Shown piece by piece: positions 1 through 8,240 of a stretch of 64,000 bases of DNA. This stretch comes from Listeria ivanovii subsp. londoniensis (GTDB taxonomy: Bacteria > Bacillota > Bacilli > Lactobacillales > Listeriaceae): assembly GCF_000763495.1 (NCBI RefSeq), contig NZ_CP009576.1, positions 1,622,001 through 1,686,000 on the forward strand. Direction: 5' to 3'. Position numbers and translations under genes: made by a program. Position 1 is the first letter of the stretch; each line of letters opens with the position of its first letter. Under the pieces are notes generated by a model, which saw only the letters and a program-made list of their open reading frames with translations, had not been told where the DNA came from and did not search any database.

Positions 1-674
1 TAAAATCTGGAGATATCGATATTTACCCAGAATTCACAGGTACGGTTTTGGAAACTTTCTTAAAAGAAAATGCCCAAACTCACAATCCTGAGCAAGTGTA
101 TGAACAAGCTCGTGACGGACTAGCGAAAGATTTTGATATGGCTTATCTAAAACCGATGAAATATAATAATACTTATGCTTTAGCTGTTTCACCGGAATTT
201 GCTAAGGAAAATAATTTAGAAAAAATATCTGATTTAGGTCCAGTAACAGATCAAGTGAAAGCTGGTTTCACTTTAGAATTTAAAGATCGCTCTGATGGGT
301 ATAAAGGAATCCAAGAAACATATGGACTTACTTTCCCTAATTTAAAAACGATGGAGCCAAAACTACGCTATAACGCCATTAAGTCTGGTGATATTAATTT
401 ACTTGATGCCTATTCAACAGACAGTGAACTAGCGCAGTATAAACTAAAAGTACTCGAGGATGATCAGCAACTCTTCCCTCCTTATCAAGGCGCCCCGTTG
501 ATGTTAAAAGAAACACTGGATAAACACCCAGAACTTAGAAAACCATTAAACAAACTTGCTGGCAAAATTACAGATGACGAAATGAGAAAAATGAATTATG
601 AGGTCAATGTAAATGGCAAATCAGCTTATACTGTTGCTAAAAATTATTTGCAAGAGCAAGGTATAGTAAAATAA
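1..674 (+). CDS. bilEB: BilEB-like permease/substrate-binding protein, C-terminal part (5' end outside window)
   Basis: The frame is open from base 3, so this is the 3' end of a longer gene; the first in-frame ATG (base 48) is internal. The roughly 220 visible residues form an OpuAC/ProX-type substrate-binding domain. It begins with a [12 protein letters not shown] segment and contains the [21 protein letters not shown] and LFPPYQGAP stretches that also occur, diverged, in OpuCC at 3.8 kb. In Listeria the gene at this position is the second gene of bilE, a bile-exclusion system built like an osmolyte transporter in which permease and binding domain are fused. The permease half lies upstream of the window, so the fusion itself is inferred from gene order. 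A strong hairpin follows the stop codon. Confidence 0.85.
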   Translation, partial: KSGDIDIYPEFTGTVLETFLKENAQTHNPEQVYEQARDGLAKDFDMAYLKPMKYNNTYALAVSPEFAKENNLEKISDLGPVTDQVKAGFTLEFKDRSDGYKGIQETYGLTFPNLKTMEPKLRYNAIKSGDINLLDAYSTDSELAQYKLKVLEDDQQLFPPYQGAPLMLKETLDKHPELRKPLNKLAGKITDDEMRKMNYEVNVNGKSAYTVAKNYLQEQGIVK

Positions 675-675
675 A

Positions 676-716
676 AATAAGCTAAGCGAAGTTGATACTT
701 TGCTTAGCTTATTTTT
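676..716. terminator. Bidirectional intrinsic terminator between bilEB and the next gene
   Basis: A 13-14 bp stem (AAATAAGCTAAGC and its complement) is flanked by A- and T-rich tracts on both sides. It can therefore end the plus-strand bilE transcript and the converging minus-strand gene. Confidence 0.85.
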
Positions 717-1545
717 ATTGTCTAATTAAATTTTTCACTTTATTAATGTTAGGTTTATAGAAACGACAATGTGTTTCAAATTCTTTGTTAAATTCACTAG
801 CTAGCTGTGTTAAGGATTGTCCGTGATCAAGCATTAACCCTTCCTCTAACAACGGTCTAAGTGAAATAATTTGATCAAATACAAGACCAGCATTTGTATC
901 GCTTAAAACTGAAATGATTTTGCCTAATGCTTTTTGTTTTTCTAATGGTAGTTCTTTTTGATGGAGATGGAACCATTTCGCTAATTGTTTCCGATTTTTT
1001 CGAGTTGCTTCTAAATAAATAGTCTGAGCATAAGCTGCTTTAGCAAACGAAATGGAAAGATTTTCAGCAGATTCCCAGTCTTCTTCCAAAATTTCGCCTT
1101 GCATTTTAATTTTTTCGTTAAGCAATGTAATATCTTCTTGGTAAATATCCATTTTTCGTTGTTGTTGTTTATATACTTCCATTGCTAAGTTGAGCTCATC
1201 GATTGCTGGTTGCATTTGTTCGCCAAAAATCGTATTATCGTTTAAAATTAATTGCGTTTGTTCAATTTTCTCAGCAATGATGCTATCGCGTTCTTTGATG
1301 ACGTGTGCGCGTTTGCCCAAGTATTCAAAATAAAAATTATATTTTTGAATGCGATTAACTACGGCTTCTGCTTCATTCGTAGTTGCTGGTTCTTCTTTTG
1401 AATTTAAGACAGTCACACCAGCTACTTTACTTAATTTAGTATAAATAATCACCGTAAATATTTCTCCGTCCAAATCAATCGTGTAGGGTAGTCTATGTTG
1501 CTGTTCTAAAAGTCGTTTATGTTGTTTTAATAATTTATCCGTCAT
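715..1545 (-). CDS. Uncharacterised coiled-coil protein, 276 aa
   Basis: I do not recognise a characterised family. The protein is soluble, with no signal peptide or membrane segment. It is rich in Lys, Glu and Gln, with long predicted helices between about residues 90 and 210 that look like coiled coil. The N-terminal 70 residues look more like a small beta-rich domain (YTIDLDGEIFTVIIYTKLS). The C-terminus is basic (FYKPNINKVKNLIRQ). A GGTGTTGAATAAAG ribosome-binding region precedes the ATG. It is a single-gene unit converging on bilEB and probably corresponds to lmo1423 of L. monocytogenes. Function unknown. Confidence 0.8.
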   Translation of the reverse strand: MTDKLLKQHKRLLEQQHRLPYTIDLDGEIFTVIIYTKLSKVAGVTVLNSKEEPATTNEAEAVVNRIQKYNFYFEYLGKRAHVIKERDSIIAEKIEQTQLILNDNTIFGEQMQPAIDELNLAMEVYKQQQRKMDIYQEDITLLNEKIKMQGEILEEDWESAENLSISFAKAAYAQTIYLEATRKNRKQLAKWFHLHQKELPLEKQKALGKIISVLSDTNAGLVFDQIISLRPLLEEGLMLDHGQSLTQLASEFNKEFETHCRFYKPNINKVKNLIRQ

Positions 1546-1572
1546 CTTTATTCAACACCTTTACTACTCCAT

Positions 1573-1603
1573 TAGTATAATATAATTTAATTATATAGTA
1601 TAA
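1573..1603 (-). promoter_or_regulatory. AT-rich imperfect dyad, probable promoter region of the 276-aa gene
   Basis: The segment is almost pure A/T and reads as an imperfect inverted repeat of TATAATATAATT/AATTATATAGTATA. It offers several -10-like hexamers (TATATT, TATACT) 30-60 bases before the gene. No convincing -35 can be singled out. Confidence 0.35.
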
Positions 1604-1682
1604 AGATGAAAATTTCGAGGGAAAGAAATGAGAAAATGTTTTTTAATAGTTTACATAATCATATTATCGTCTTCTTAACCAA

Positions 1683-3029
1683 CTATAATGACGTCAAAGT
1701 ATAAAATAATAAATAAATATTTAAGACAGCGATAAAAATCGCTACGGTCCACGAAATAATTTTTAACCACGGAGGATTAACAAAATCTCCCATTTTCTGT
1801 ATATCACTCGTAAACATAACTAGTGGAATGACCGCAAAAGATAATTGCATTGAGAGAATAACTTGACTAAAAATCAAAAGTTCATTAATTCCGTTTGCTC
1901 CGTATAGTGCAGTGATAATAACAGCTGGAACGATTGCTAAGAATCGAGTTAACAAGCGTCGTACTACTGGTTTTAAACGGATATTTAAGAAACCTTCCAT
2001 AACAATCTGGCCAGCTAATGTCCCCGTTAAGGTTGAGTTTTGACCAGAAGCTAGTAAAGCAACTGCAAAAACTGTGCTCGCAATGCTGCTTCCAAGTGTA
2101 GGATTTAATAACTTATATGCATCTTCAATTCCAGCTACATTATTTTGTCCGGTTGTATAAAATGCTGCTGCTGCTAAAATTAAAATGGAAGCATTAATTA
2201 ATAAAGCAATGGTTAATGAAAAGGTAGAATCAATAAAAGAAAAACGAATGGCTTCCTTCTTTCCTTTTTTGGTTCTAGCATATTGCCTTGTTTGAACAAT
2301 CGATGAGTGCAAATATAAATTATGTGGCATTACGGTTGCTCCAAGAATTCCAAGTGCGATATAAAGCATCGCAGGATTAGTTACAATTTCCGTTTGTGGA
2401 ATAAATCCTTTGGCAATGGCTTGTACATCAGGATGCGACATCACCATTTCTGCTCCAAAACAAACAAGTATTGTAACCATTAGTGTAATAACGATAACTT
2501 CTATGTAACGGAAACCTTTGTGTTGCAAGAAGAGCACAAGAAATATATCAAGGGCGGTAATACAAACTCCCCAGATTAATGGAATTCCAAATAGCAGATT
2601 AAGGGCAATTGCACTCCCAATTACTTCTGCAATATCCGTTGCAATAATGGCTAATTCAGCTAAAATCCACAAGATAAATCCAAATGGTTTGGAAAAACTG
2701 TCACTAGAGGCTTGAGCCAAATCGCGACCAGTAACAATTCCTAATTTGGACGCGAGTGATTGTAATAAAACAGCTAAAATATTAGAAATTAAAATAACAG
2801 AAAGTAAAGTGTAACCAAATTCAGATCCTCCGGCGATAGAGGTTGCCCAGTTCCCTGGATCAACATAACCAACTGCGATAAGTGCTCCTGGTCCCATAAA
2901 TGCCAGTAGTTTCCGGAAAAACTTCGCATCTTTTGGAACTGCTACGGAATTATTTACCTCGCTTAAACTGGGAGCATTCTGTGCTTTTCTCCAGCTTTCT
3001 TTTGTACGTTCTGTTTTCTTCTTTTTCAT
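1683..3029 (-). CDS. mntH: Mn2+/H+ symporter MntH (NRAMP family)
   Basis: NRAMP-type proton-coupled manganese importer in the cytoplasmic membrane, about 448 residues with about 11 membrane helices. The NRAMP signature is visible: GPGALIAVGYVDPGNWATSIAGG in the first helix (the DPGN metal-binding motif) and MPHNLYLHSSIV in helix 6. The reading frame extends upstream to a TTG at 3089. That TTG is the -35 element of the promoter, so I place the start at the ATG at 3029 behind AAGAAGG. The N-terminal tail is highly charged (KKKKTERTKESWRK). The gene is monocistronic, just downstream of the opuC terminator. In Firmicutes mntH is usually repressed by MntR; I see no convincing operator. Confidence 0.95.
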   Translation of the reverse strand: MKKKKTERTKESWRKAQNAPSLSEVNNSVAVPKDAKFFRKLLAFMGPGALIAVGYVDPGNWATSIAGGSEFGYTLLSVILISNILAVLLQSLASKLGIVTGRDLAQASSDSFSKPFGFILWILAELAIIATDIAEVIGSAIALNLLFGIPLIWGVCITALDIFLVLFLQHKGFRYIEVIVITLMVTILVCFGAEMVMSHPDVQAIAKGFIPQTEIVTNPAMLYIALGILGATVMPHNLYLHSSIVQTRQYARTKKGKKEAIRFSFIDSTFSLTIALLINASILILAAAAFYTTGQNNVAGIEDAYKLLNPTLGSSIASTVFAVALLASGQNSTLTGTLAGQIVMEGFLNIRLKPVVRRLLTRFLAIVPAVIITALYGANGINELLIFSQVILSMQLSFAVIPLVMFTSDIQKMGDFVNPPWLKIISWTVAIFIAVLNIYLLFYTLTSL

Positions 3030-3060
3030 GCTCCCTGACCTTCTTTCGTTTATGGTAAAA

Positions 3061-3089
3061 AGTTTACTACGGGAAACATTGTTTGTCAA
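3061..3089 (-). promoter_or_regulatory. Sigma-A promoter of mntH
   Basis: On the minus strand TTGACA (3084-3089), a 17-bp spacer and TAAACT (3061-3066), about 32 bp before the mntH ATG. It directly follows the opuC terminator hairpin. Confidence 0.75.
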
Positions 3090-3094
3090 ACGAA

Positions 3095-3130
3095 AAACAC
3101 AACCTTTAGAAAATAATAGGTTGTGTTTAT
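3095..3130 (-). terminator. Terminator of the opuC operon
   Basis: Inverted repeat AAACACAACCT/AGGTTGTGTTT followed on the minus strand by a short T run, directly after the opuCD stop. Confidence 0.8.
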
Positions 3131-3138
3131 CTATCAGA

Positions 3139-3810
3139 TTATAGCGCTTCGGTCAGGGTTTTTCTTTTATTTTTAACAGGGTTTAATCTACGTTCCACCC
3201 AGCCAAGTAATAAGTCAGCTAAAATGGCCATAACAGCGGTTGGGATTGCGCCAGCCAGGATAATTGCGGTTCCGTTAGTAGCGTTTGTTCCACGGACGAT
3301 GATGTCACCGAGCCCTCCAGCTCCAACAAATGTCCCAATCGCTGCAACACCAATAGCAATAACTAAAGCATTCCGTATCCCTGCCATAATAACAGATAAA
3401 GCAAGTGGCATTTCGATCAAACGTAGAACTTGCCATTTCGTCATCCCCATTGCTTTGCCAGATTCAAGAAGTGCTCCATCAACGTTTCTAATGCCAGTAT
3501 AGGTGTTTTTTAATATTGGCAGTAAAGAATAGAGGAATAAGGATAAAACGACTGTATTCGTCCCTAGGCCCATGACAAGCATTAATACGGCTAGCATTGC
3601 AAGTGCGGGAATTGTTTGGATAATATTAGCAGTTTGAATAACCCAACCAGCTAAACGTTTCTTCCTAGCAATATATACTCCGAGTGGTATCGCTACAATT
3701 GCTGCGAAAATAACTCCGTAAGCACTCATTAAGAAATGCCGCCAGAACTCTTCCATGACGTAACTTCCGTTTGTTTGATAATAGTCAATTAATTGTTTTA
3801 GTGTGTCCAT
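3139..3810 (-). CDS. opuCD: OpuCD, permease of the carnitine/compatible-solute ABC transporter
   Basis: Membrane permease subunit of the OpuC ABC importer (223 residues, about 6 helices). In Listeria OpuC takes up carnitine and related osmolytes for osmo- and cold protection. The binding-protein-dependent permease signature is recognisable near AIGVAAIGTFVGAGGLGDIIVRG, and the EAA-like loop lies in [29 protein letters not shown]. It is the last gene of the minus-strand operon opuCA-CB-CC-CD, 14 bp after opuCC. It is paralogous to OpuCB two genes upstream; the two likely form a heterodimeric channel. Confidence 0.95.
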   Translation of the reverse strand: MDTLKQLIDYYQTNGSYVMEEFWRHFLMSAYGVIFAAIVAIPLGVYIARKKRLAGWVIQTANIIQTIPALAMLAVLMLVMGLGTNTVVLSLFLYSLLPILKNTYTGIRNVDGALLESGKAMGMTKWQVLRLIEMPLALSVIMAGIRNALVIAIGVAAIGTFVGAGGLGDIIVRGTNATNGTAIILAGAIPTAVMAILADLLLGWVERRLNPVKNKRKTLTEAL

Positions 3811-3824
3811 CTTTTGGCACCTCC

Positions 3825-4751
3825 TTAGTTATTACCTTCAAAGTAATTATTTTTTTCTAGGAACTCTTTTGCTACAATAGATGGTTCTTTTAGTTCACCA
3901 TCTGCTGCATAATTGAGTTTTTGCATTTGTTCTGTGGAAATTTTTCCTTTTAATTTGTTAATGGTTGTTTTTAATTCAGGGTGTTTCTTCAAAATTTCAT
4001 CTGTTGCAAGAGCAGAGGCATCATATGGTGGAAAGAACTTTTTATCATCTTCTAGTAATTTTAGATTATAAGTTGGTATACGCCCATCAGTGGAGTATCC
4101 AAGCGCCACATCCATTTGTTTGTTTTTAAGCGCGGTGTAGATCAAGCCAATTTGCATAGGGAAAATCTTTTTGAATTGGATATCATAAGCTTCAGAAAAG
4201 GCTTTATAACCATCGCCTTCACGTTCCATCCAAGAATTATCTACCCCAGCTGTTAATTGATCTTCTACTTTCCGCATATCACTTACTTTGGACAAATTGT
4301 ATTTTTTGGCTGTATCTTGACGTACCATGAAAACATACGTATTAGCAAAACCGTAAGAATCAAACCACGTCTGGTGGAAACGTTCTTCAAAGCCTTTTTG
4401 GACAGCAGCTAGAGCTTTATCTGGGTCTTTGATTGCATCTTCACCAAGTGGGCCAACTAAATCTGTACCAGTGTATCTAGTGGCTGTAATATCTACATCT
4501 CCATTGAGCATTGCTTGGTGTTGAACGATGGTTGAACCTAAGTTGTTAACTATTTCTACTTTTAGACCCGTATCATGTTCAATTAACTCTTTTAAAATGT
4601 TCGAAACAATTTGTGATTCAGTAGTGGCCATTGCACCAATTCGAATTGTATCTTTGGAACCTCCACCAAGTCCAGGTAAGGCACAGCTTGATAAGAAGAG
4701 TGAACTAGTTAGTAACAATACACTCATTAGAGCAATTAGTTTTTTCTTCAT
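3825..4751 (-). CDS. opuCC: OpuCC, substrate-binding lipoprotein
   Basis: Extracellular compatible-solute-binding lipoprotein of the OpuC system (308 residues). It has a type II signal peptide with lipobox LSSC (Cys28) and a Gly-rich linker, so it should be anchored to the outer face of the membrane after diacylglycerol transfer. The mature part is an OpuAC/ProX fold. Its C-terminal half aligns by eye with the BilEB fragment at the start of the window (FFPPYDASAL versus [10 protein letters not shown]). The start codon lies one base after the opuCB stop, so the two are translationally coupled. Confidence 0.95.
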   Translation of the reverse strand: MKKKLIALMSVLLLTSSLFLSSCALPGLGGGSKDTIRIGAMATTESQIVSNILKELIEHDTGLKVEIVNNLGSTIVQHQAMLNGDVDITATRYTGTDLVGPLGEDAIKDPDKALAAVQKGFEERFHQTWFDSYGFANTYVFMVRQDTAKKYNLSKVSDMRKVEDQLTAGVDNSWMEREGDGYKAFSEAYDIQFKKIFPMQIGLIYTALKNKQMDVALGYSTDGRIPTYNLKLLEDDKKFFPPYDASALATDEILKKHPELKTTINKLKGKISTEQMQKLNYAADGELKEPSIVAKEFLEKNNYFEGNN

Positions 4752-4752
4752 C

Positions 4753-5409
4753 TCATTCTCCCCCTTCCCGAGCTTCTCGGATGGCCTTAGGAGTTAAGCG
4801 ATACTCTAGTTTTCCAAGCGCGAATTCTACTACAAGGGCTAAAATGGTAACTGGTATTGCTCCGCCGAGAATTAAATCTGGACGGTATAGATTCAGACCG
4901 TTAAAAATAAAGTCACCTAGTCCGCCTGCCCCAATATACGATGCAAGTGTTGCCCAAGCAATAACATAGACTGCAGACAAGCGAATCCCTGCCATAATAA
5001 CGGATATAGAGTTAGGAATTTCAACATTAACAATTAATTGCCAGTTGGTCATTCCCATACCTCGGCCAGACTCAATTAAATTTTTGTCTACACCTCGAAC
5101 ACCAATAAATGTATTACGTAAGATTGGTAACAGTGCATAGATAAATAACGCGATAATCGCAGGGAGTGTTCCTACTCCGAGAAATGGAATAATAAATGCC
5201 AGAATTGCAAGAGACGGCACCGTTTGAAGAACACTAACCACACCGATAACAAAATTTGCTACCCTTGGCGATCTAGTTAGCAAAATCCCGGTTGGTACAG
5301 CTACCGCAATCCCTAAAATAACCGCAGATAAGGAGATGAATAAATGTTGCCATGTTTGAACAAGCAAGTTATGGCCGTTTTCTTGAAAAAAAGTAACAAT
5401 AGCGTCCAT
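4753..5409 (-). CDS. opuCB: OpuCB, permease of the carnitine/compatible-solute ABC transporter
   Basis: Second membrane permease of OpuC (218 residues, 5-6 helices), paralogous to OpuCD. It shows the EAA-type cytoplasmic loop [29 protein letters not shown] and the conserved [15 protein letters not shown] segment. It starts 3 bp after the opuCA stop and nearly abuts opuCC, so the operon is transcribed and translated as a unit. The closing charged tail (REAREGGE) is cytoplasmic. Confidence 0.95.
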   Translation of the reverse strand: MDAIVTFFQENGHNLLVQTWQHLFISLSAVILGIAVAVPTGILLTRSPRVANFVIGVVSVLQTVPSLAILAFIIPFLGVGTLPAIIALFIYALLPILRNTFIGVRGVDKNLIESGRGMGMTNWQLIVNVEIPNSISVIMAGIRLSAVYVIAWATLASYIGAGGLGDFIFNGLNLYRPDLILGGAIPVTILALVVEFALGKLEYRLTPKAIREAREGGE

Positions 5410-5412
5410 AGC

Positions 5413-6606
5413 TTATCCCTCCTGCTTCGTTTCTGGTTCTGTCGTTTCGGAATCCGGTTGTTCCTCCTGATTTACTGATTCCGCGTCAAATGAACCCCAA
5501 ATGGAATCATAGACAATATCAACTAAACTAGCGCGTGTGACAATGCCGACTAGTCTATTTTCTTTATCTACTACAGGAATATACTTGTAACCACGTTTTA
5601 AAATCCGTTGAACTGTATCGCGAAGCAACGTGTCTTCATGAACATAAAAGACATTTTTCTCAAGAATATCTACTACTGAAGTGGCTGTGCGACGATTTAA
5701 ATCAATTTGTTCCACATCAATAAATCCTTTTAGTACATTTCCTTCATCTACAACAAGCAATGTATCTACGCGTTTCTCTTTCATGACTGTAATTGCAGCT
5801 TGCAAGGACTTATCTGCTGTAATCGAAACTGGATTTGTATTCATAATTTGTGCTACTTGAGTTACATCCGGTTTTGCTTCAATTAAACGGTCTTTCCCAA
5901 TAAAGTCTTCTACAAAGGAGTTAGCAGGATTACGTAAAATTTCGTCTGGGGTATCAAATTGCACTATTTCTCCAGCTTTCATAATTACGATACGATCAGC
6001 TAGTTTTATAGCTTCGTCCATATCATGTGTAACAAAGATAATCGTTTTACCAAGTTCTTTTTGTAAGTTTTTGAATTCTTCTTGCAAAGAATCACGTGTA
6101 ATTGGATCTAGTGCCCCAAATGGCTCATCCATCAAAATTAAATTTTGTTCTGCCGCAAGTGCGCGAAGTACACCAATACGTTGTTGTTGTCCGCCACTTA
6201 GTTCATATGGGTAGCGATCTAAAAATTCTTCTGGTAAATCTACCAACTTAATTAACTCTTTTGCACGTTCTTGTTTTTTCTCTTCGGACCATTTAAGTAG
6301 TTTTGGAACGAGGACGATATTTTCTCTAATCGTCATATGTGGCATCAAGCCAATTTGTTGAATTACATAACCGATAGAACGACGTAATTTAACAGGATCT
6401 TCCGCCATGATGTCTTTATCATTAATGAAAATTTTACCTTCAGTTGGTTCAATAAGCCTATTAATCATCTTCATTGTCGTTGTTTTCCCACAACCACTTG
6501 GACCGATAAAACAAACAAACTCTCCTTTATCGATGCTTAGTGTCAGATCATTAACTGCTTTTTTGCCCCCTTTATAAGTCTTCGTTACGTGTTCGAATTT
6601 TAACAC
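5413..6606 (-). CDS. opuCA: OpuCA, ATP-binding subunit with tandem CBS domains
   Basis: ATPase subunit of the OpuC osmolyte importer (397 residues). It has Walker A GPSGCGKTTT near residue 36, signature LSGGQQQR, Walker B LILMDEPF and the switch His in FVTHDMDE. Two CBS domains follow from about residue 245 and end in an acidic tail. In this family the CBS module gates transport by ionic strength. I choose the GTG at 6606, seven bases after GGAGGTG; an upstream ATG at 6654 has no ribosome-binding site and gives a non-conserved extension. First gene of the operon, behind a sigma-B-type promoter. Confidence 0.95.
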   Translation of the reverse strand: MLKFEHVTKTYKGGKKAVNDLTLSIDKGEFVCFIGPSGCGKTTTMKMINRLIEPTEGKIFINDKDIMAEDPVKLRRSIGYVIQQIGLMPHMTIRENIVLVPKLLKWSEEKKQERAKELIKLVDLPEEFLDRYPYELSGGQQQRIGVLRALAAEQNLILMDEPFGALDPITRDSLQEEFKNLQKELGKTIIFVTHDMDEAIKLADRIVIMKAGEIVQFDTPDEILRNPANSFVEDFIGKDRLIEAKPDVTQVAQIMNTNPVSITADKSLQAAITVMKEKRVDTLLVVDEGNVLKGFIDVEQIDLNRRTATSVVDILEKNVFYVHEDTLLRDTVQRILKRGYKYIPVVDKENRLVGIVTRASLVDIVYDSIWGSFDAESVNQEEQPDSETTEPETKQEG

Positions 6607-6865
6607 GCTTATACACCTCCATTTTTTCTTTACCAATACCAATAAATTTGGCAATCAATAAATCTTTTCCCTAACCGTCACGATTGAAACTTTAAAATAA
6701 AAAAACAGTTTAAAAACAAGTGGTGCATTCAAACAGAAGTCGTTTGCGAGTTGATTTCGTACTTGTAGCACGGGAAACATCGATGCTAAACTTAGCTTCG
6801 TAAAAATGAGTATTGTAATTAAACTGCAATATAGTATTTCTCTATTATAACATACTTATTTTTCG
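6607..6865. other. Intergenic region between opuCA and thiT
   Basis: Holds the opuC promoter region. Besides the sigma-B site, the stretch upstream of 6720 is AT-rich and could carry a housekeeping promoter, but I cannot fix one. No open frame of note. Confidence 0.5.
6666..6690 (-). promoter_or_regulatory. Sigma-B-type promoter of the opuC operon
   Basis: Minus strand GTTT (6687-6690), 15-bp spacer, GGGAAA (6666-6671), about 60 bp before the OpuCA start. It fits the general-stress consensus GTTT-N13-17-GGGWAW. opuC is an established sigma-B target in L. monocytogenes. Confidence 0.75.
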
Positions 6866-6908
6866 CCCCAAAAAAGGACTGCTAGCAAACACACTAACAG
6901 TCCTTTTC
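6866..6908 (-). terminator. Terminator of thiT
   Basis: Inverted repeat AAAAGGACTG/CAGTCCTTTT around a 17-base loop, ending in a T run on the minus strand just past the thiT stop. Confidence 0.85.
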
Positions 6909-6909
6909 C

Positions 6910-7470
6910 TTATTTTGGTAAAAATAATTTTGGTGAAGTTTTCAATAAAATGGTAATAACAATCCCGGCAACAGCTACAGTAGCAAGGCAGGTAGCTCCA
7001 TTCATCACGAGTGAAAATAATTGTGCTCCCCAACCTTTAAAGGCATAGGCACCCCAAAATAACACACCGGCAACATAATGCCAGAAATACCTAGCCACAC
7101 CACCAATAATCATCGTTCCCCAAGCCCACTGAATAGCTTTTTTTAAGTGTCCAGCTGCTAAATTGCTTCGAACTTGCTTACTGAATACACCACTAAAAGC
7201 AACAAAGCTAAAGGCGATAACATATTCAATCAATGCTTGAGTCGGCATTAAAATATATGCTTTTCCTGTTAAAAAATGCAGTAATCCCCATAATAACCCG
7301 GCAAATCCAGCTGCCCAGAAACCACGACGGATAGCAATCACGTACATTGGTATCATGCCTAGTGAAATCGAAAAACTTGATCCGATGTCTAACGGAATAA
7401 AGCTCAGTACCATCGCAACTGCGGCAAAGATGGCACACTCCAGTAAAATAATTAATCTTTTATTTTGCAT
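6910..7470 (-). CDS. thiT: Thiamine transporter ThiT (ECF S component)
   Basis: Integral membrane thiamine-binding S component of an energy-coupling-factor transporter (186 residues, six hydrophobic segments). It pairs with the shared EcfAA'T module encoded elsewhere. The family pattern is visible: short N-terminal KRLIILLECAIFAAVAMVLSFIP, then GMIPMYVIAIRRGFWAAGFAGLLWGLL and later Trp-rich loops (WAWGTMIIGGVARYFWHYVAGVLFWG) typical of ThiT/YuaJ. A TPP riboswitch in the leader supports thiamine as substrate. Single-gene unit with its own terminator. Confidence 0.92.
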   Translation of the reverse strand: MQNKRLIILLECAIFAAVAMVLSFIPLDIGSSFSISLGMIPMYVIAIRRGFWAAGFAGLLWGLLHFLTGKAYILMPTQALIEYVIAFSFVAFSGVFSKQVRSNLAAGHLKKAIQWAWGTMIIGGVARYFWHYVAGVLFWGAYAFKGWGAQLFSLVMNGATCLATVAVAGIVITILLKTSPKLFLPK

Positions 7471-7549
7471 AAAAAATAAACTCCCCTCTTCTTTTTGGTC
7501 AAAAACGTACCCCAGAAGAAAGCAGTTTCTATTGTTAGAAATGCAATCG

Positions 7550-7643
7550 CCACAATCCCTACGCTCGTATTAACGAACAGGTTCAAAGGGTCAGAATCCA
7601 AAAACATGCGGATTCAATCTCAGCTAAGAAGCCCCCCCTGTGG
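7550..7643 (-). ncRNA. TPP riboswitch (THI box) controlling thiT
   Basis: Read on the minus strand, the thi-box landmarks occur in order: a closing stem CCACA...TGTGG, GCTGAGATTGAATCC, GACCCTTTGAACCTG, then GTTAATACGAGCGTAGGGA. Downstream, a TTCTTCT tract (about 7513-7522) can pair with the AGAAGAG that overlaps the thiT ribosome-binding site. The switch may therefore act on translation; that mechanism is inferred. Confidence 0.95.
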
Positions 7644-7674
7644 TAACGTCTATGAAATTAATTGTACAACCATT

Positions 7675-7702
7675 ATTATAGCATGGCTTTGTTTTTTGTA
7701 AA
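7675..7702 (-). promoter_or_regulatory. Promoter of the TPP riboswitch-thiT transcript
   Basis: Minus strand TTTACA (7697-7702), 16-bp spacer, extended -10 TGC-TATAAT (TATAAT at 7675-7680), about 30 bp before the aptamer. Confidence 0.75.
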
Positions 7703-7717
7703 GAATTTTTTCTTTTA

Positions 7718-8101
7718 TTAGTCATTAGCAGAAAATCGTACGGTATTTTGCGCTTTTTTAGGAAGTTTTTGAAAAATAAGTTGATAACTATTTTGGATTA
7801 AAGCAAATTCTGTTTCTGCTTCCACATCATATTGCTCATTGATAACTAATGTAATCCAATGTTTTTTATTTAGATGATAGCCAGGTTTGATACTGTTATA
7901 CTCATCACGTAATTGGTCTATTCTTTCTGGTTGGCATTTTAGGCTAACATATAAATCTCCATGATACATATGAATAAGCGCAAAAATCTTGCCACCAAGC
8001 GTTAGCGCATGCATTTTTTTATCAAATGGAAATGTTTCCTTAGCTCCTTGCAAAGATAAGCAAATAGCTACTTTTTCTTCTAGCATTTGTTGATAATTCA
8101 T
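7718..8101 (-). CDS. MmcQ/YjbR family protein, 127 aa
   Basis: Small cytoplasmic protein of the MmcQ/YjbR (CyaY-like fold) family, recognised by the layout KVAICLSLQGAKETFPFDKKMHALTLGGKIFALI then LYVSLKCQPERIDQLRDEYNSIKPGYHLNKKHWITLVI. Members have a double-wing DNA-binding-like fold but no agreed function. It stands alone between the thiT leader and the divergent ABC-F gene. The ribosome-binding site is AAGGAGGGAAG. No clear terminator follows, so some transcripts might run into the thiT promoter region. Confidence 0.8.
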   Translation of the reverse strand: MNYQQMLEEKVAICLSLQGAKETFPFDKKMHALTLGGKIFALIHMYHGDLYVSLKCQPERIDQLRDEYNSIKPGYHLNKKHWITLVINEQYDVEAETEFALIQNSYQLIFQKLPKKAQNTVRFSAND

Positions 8102-8152
8102 GCTACTTCCCTCCTTATTCTAGTATTATAACATTTATTTATGTGTGTATAC

Positions 8153-8181
8153 TTTCTTTGCATCACTAACCGTGTTAAAAT
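8153..8181 (+). promoter_or_regulatory. Probable promoter of the ABC-F gene
   Basis: TTTCTT (8153-8158), 17-bp spacer, TAAAAT (8176-8181) preceded by TG one base upstream (extended -10). Confidence 0.5.
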
Positions 8182-8240
8182 AGTAGTAATTGTGTTTTTT
8201 CTGAAATTAAGAGAGAACAACTTAGTATTGGAGGAAGAAA

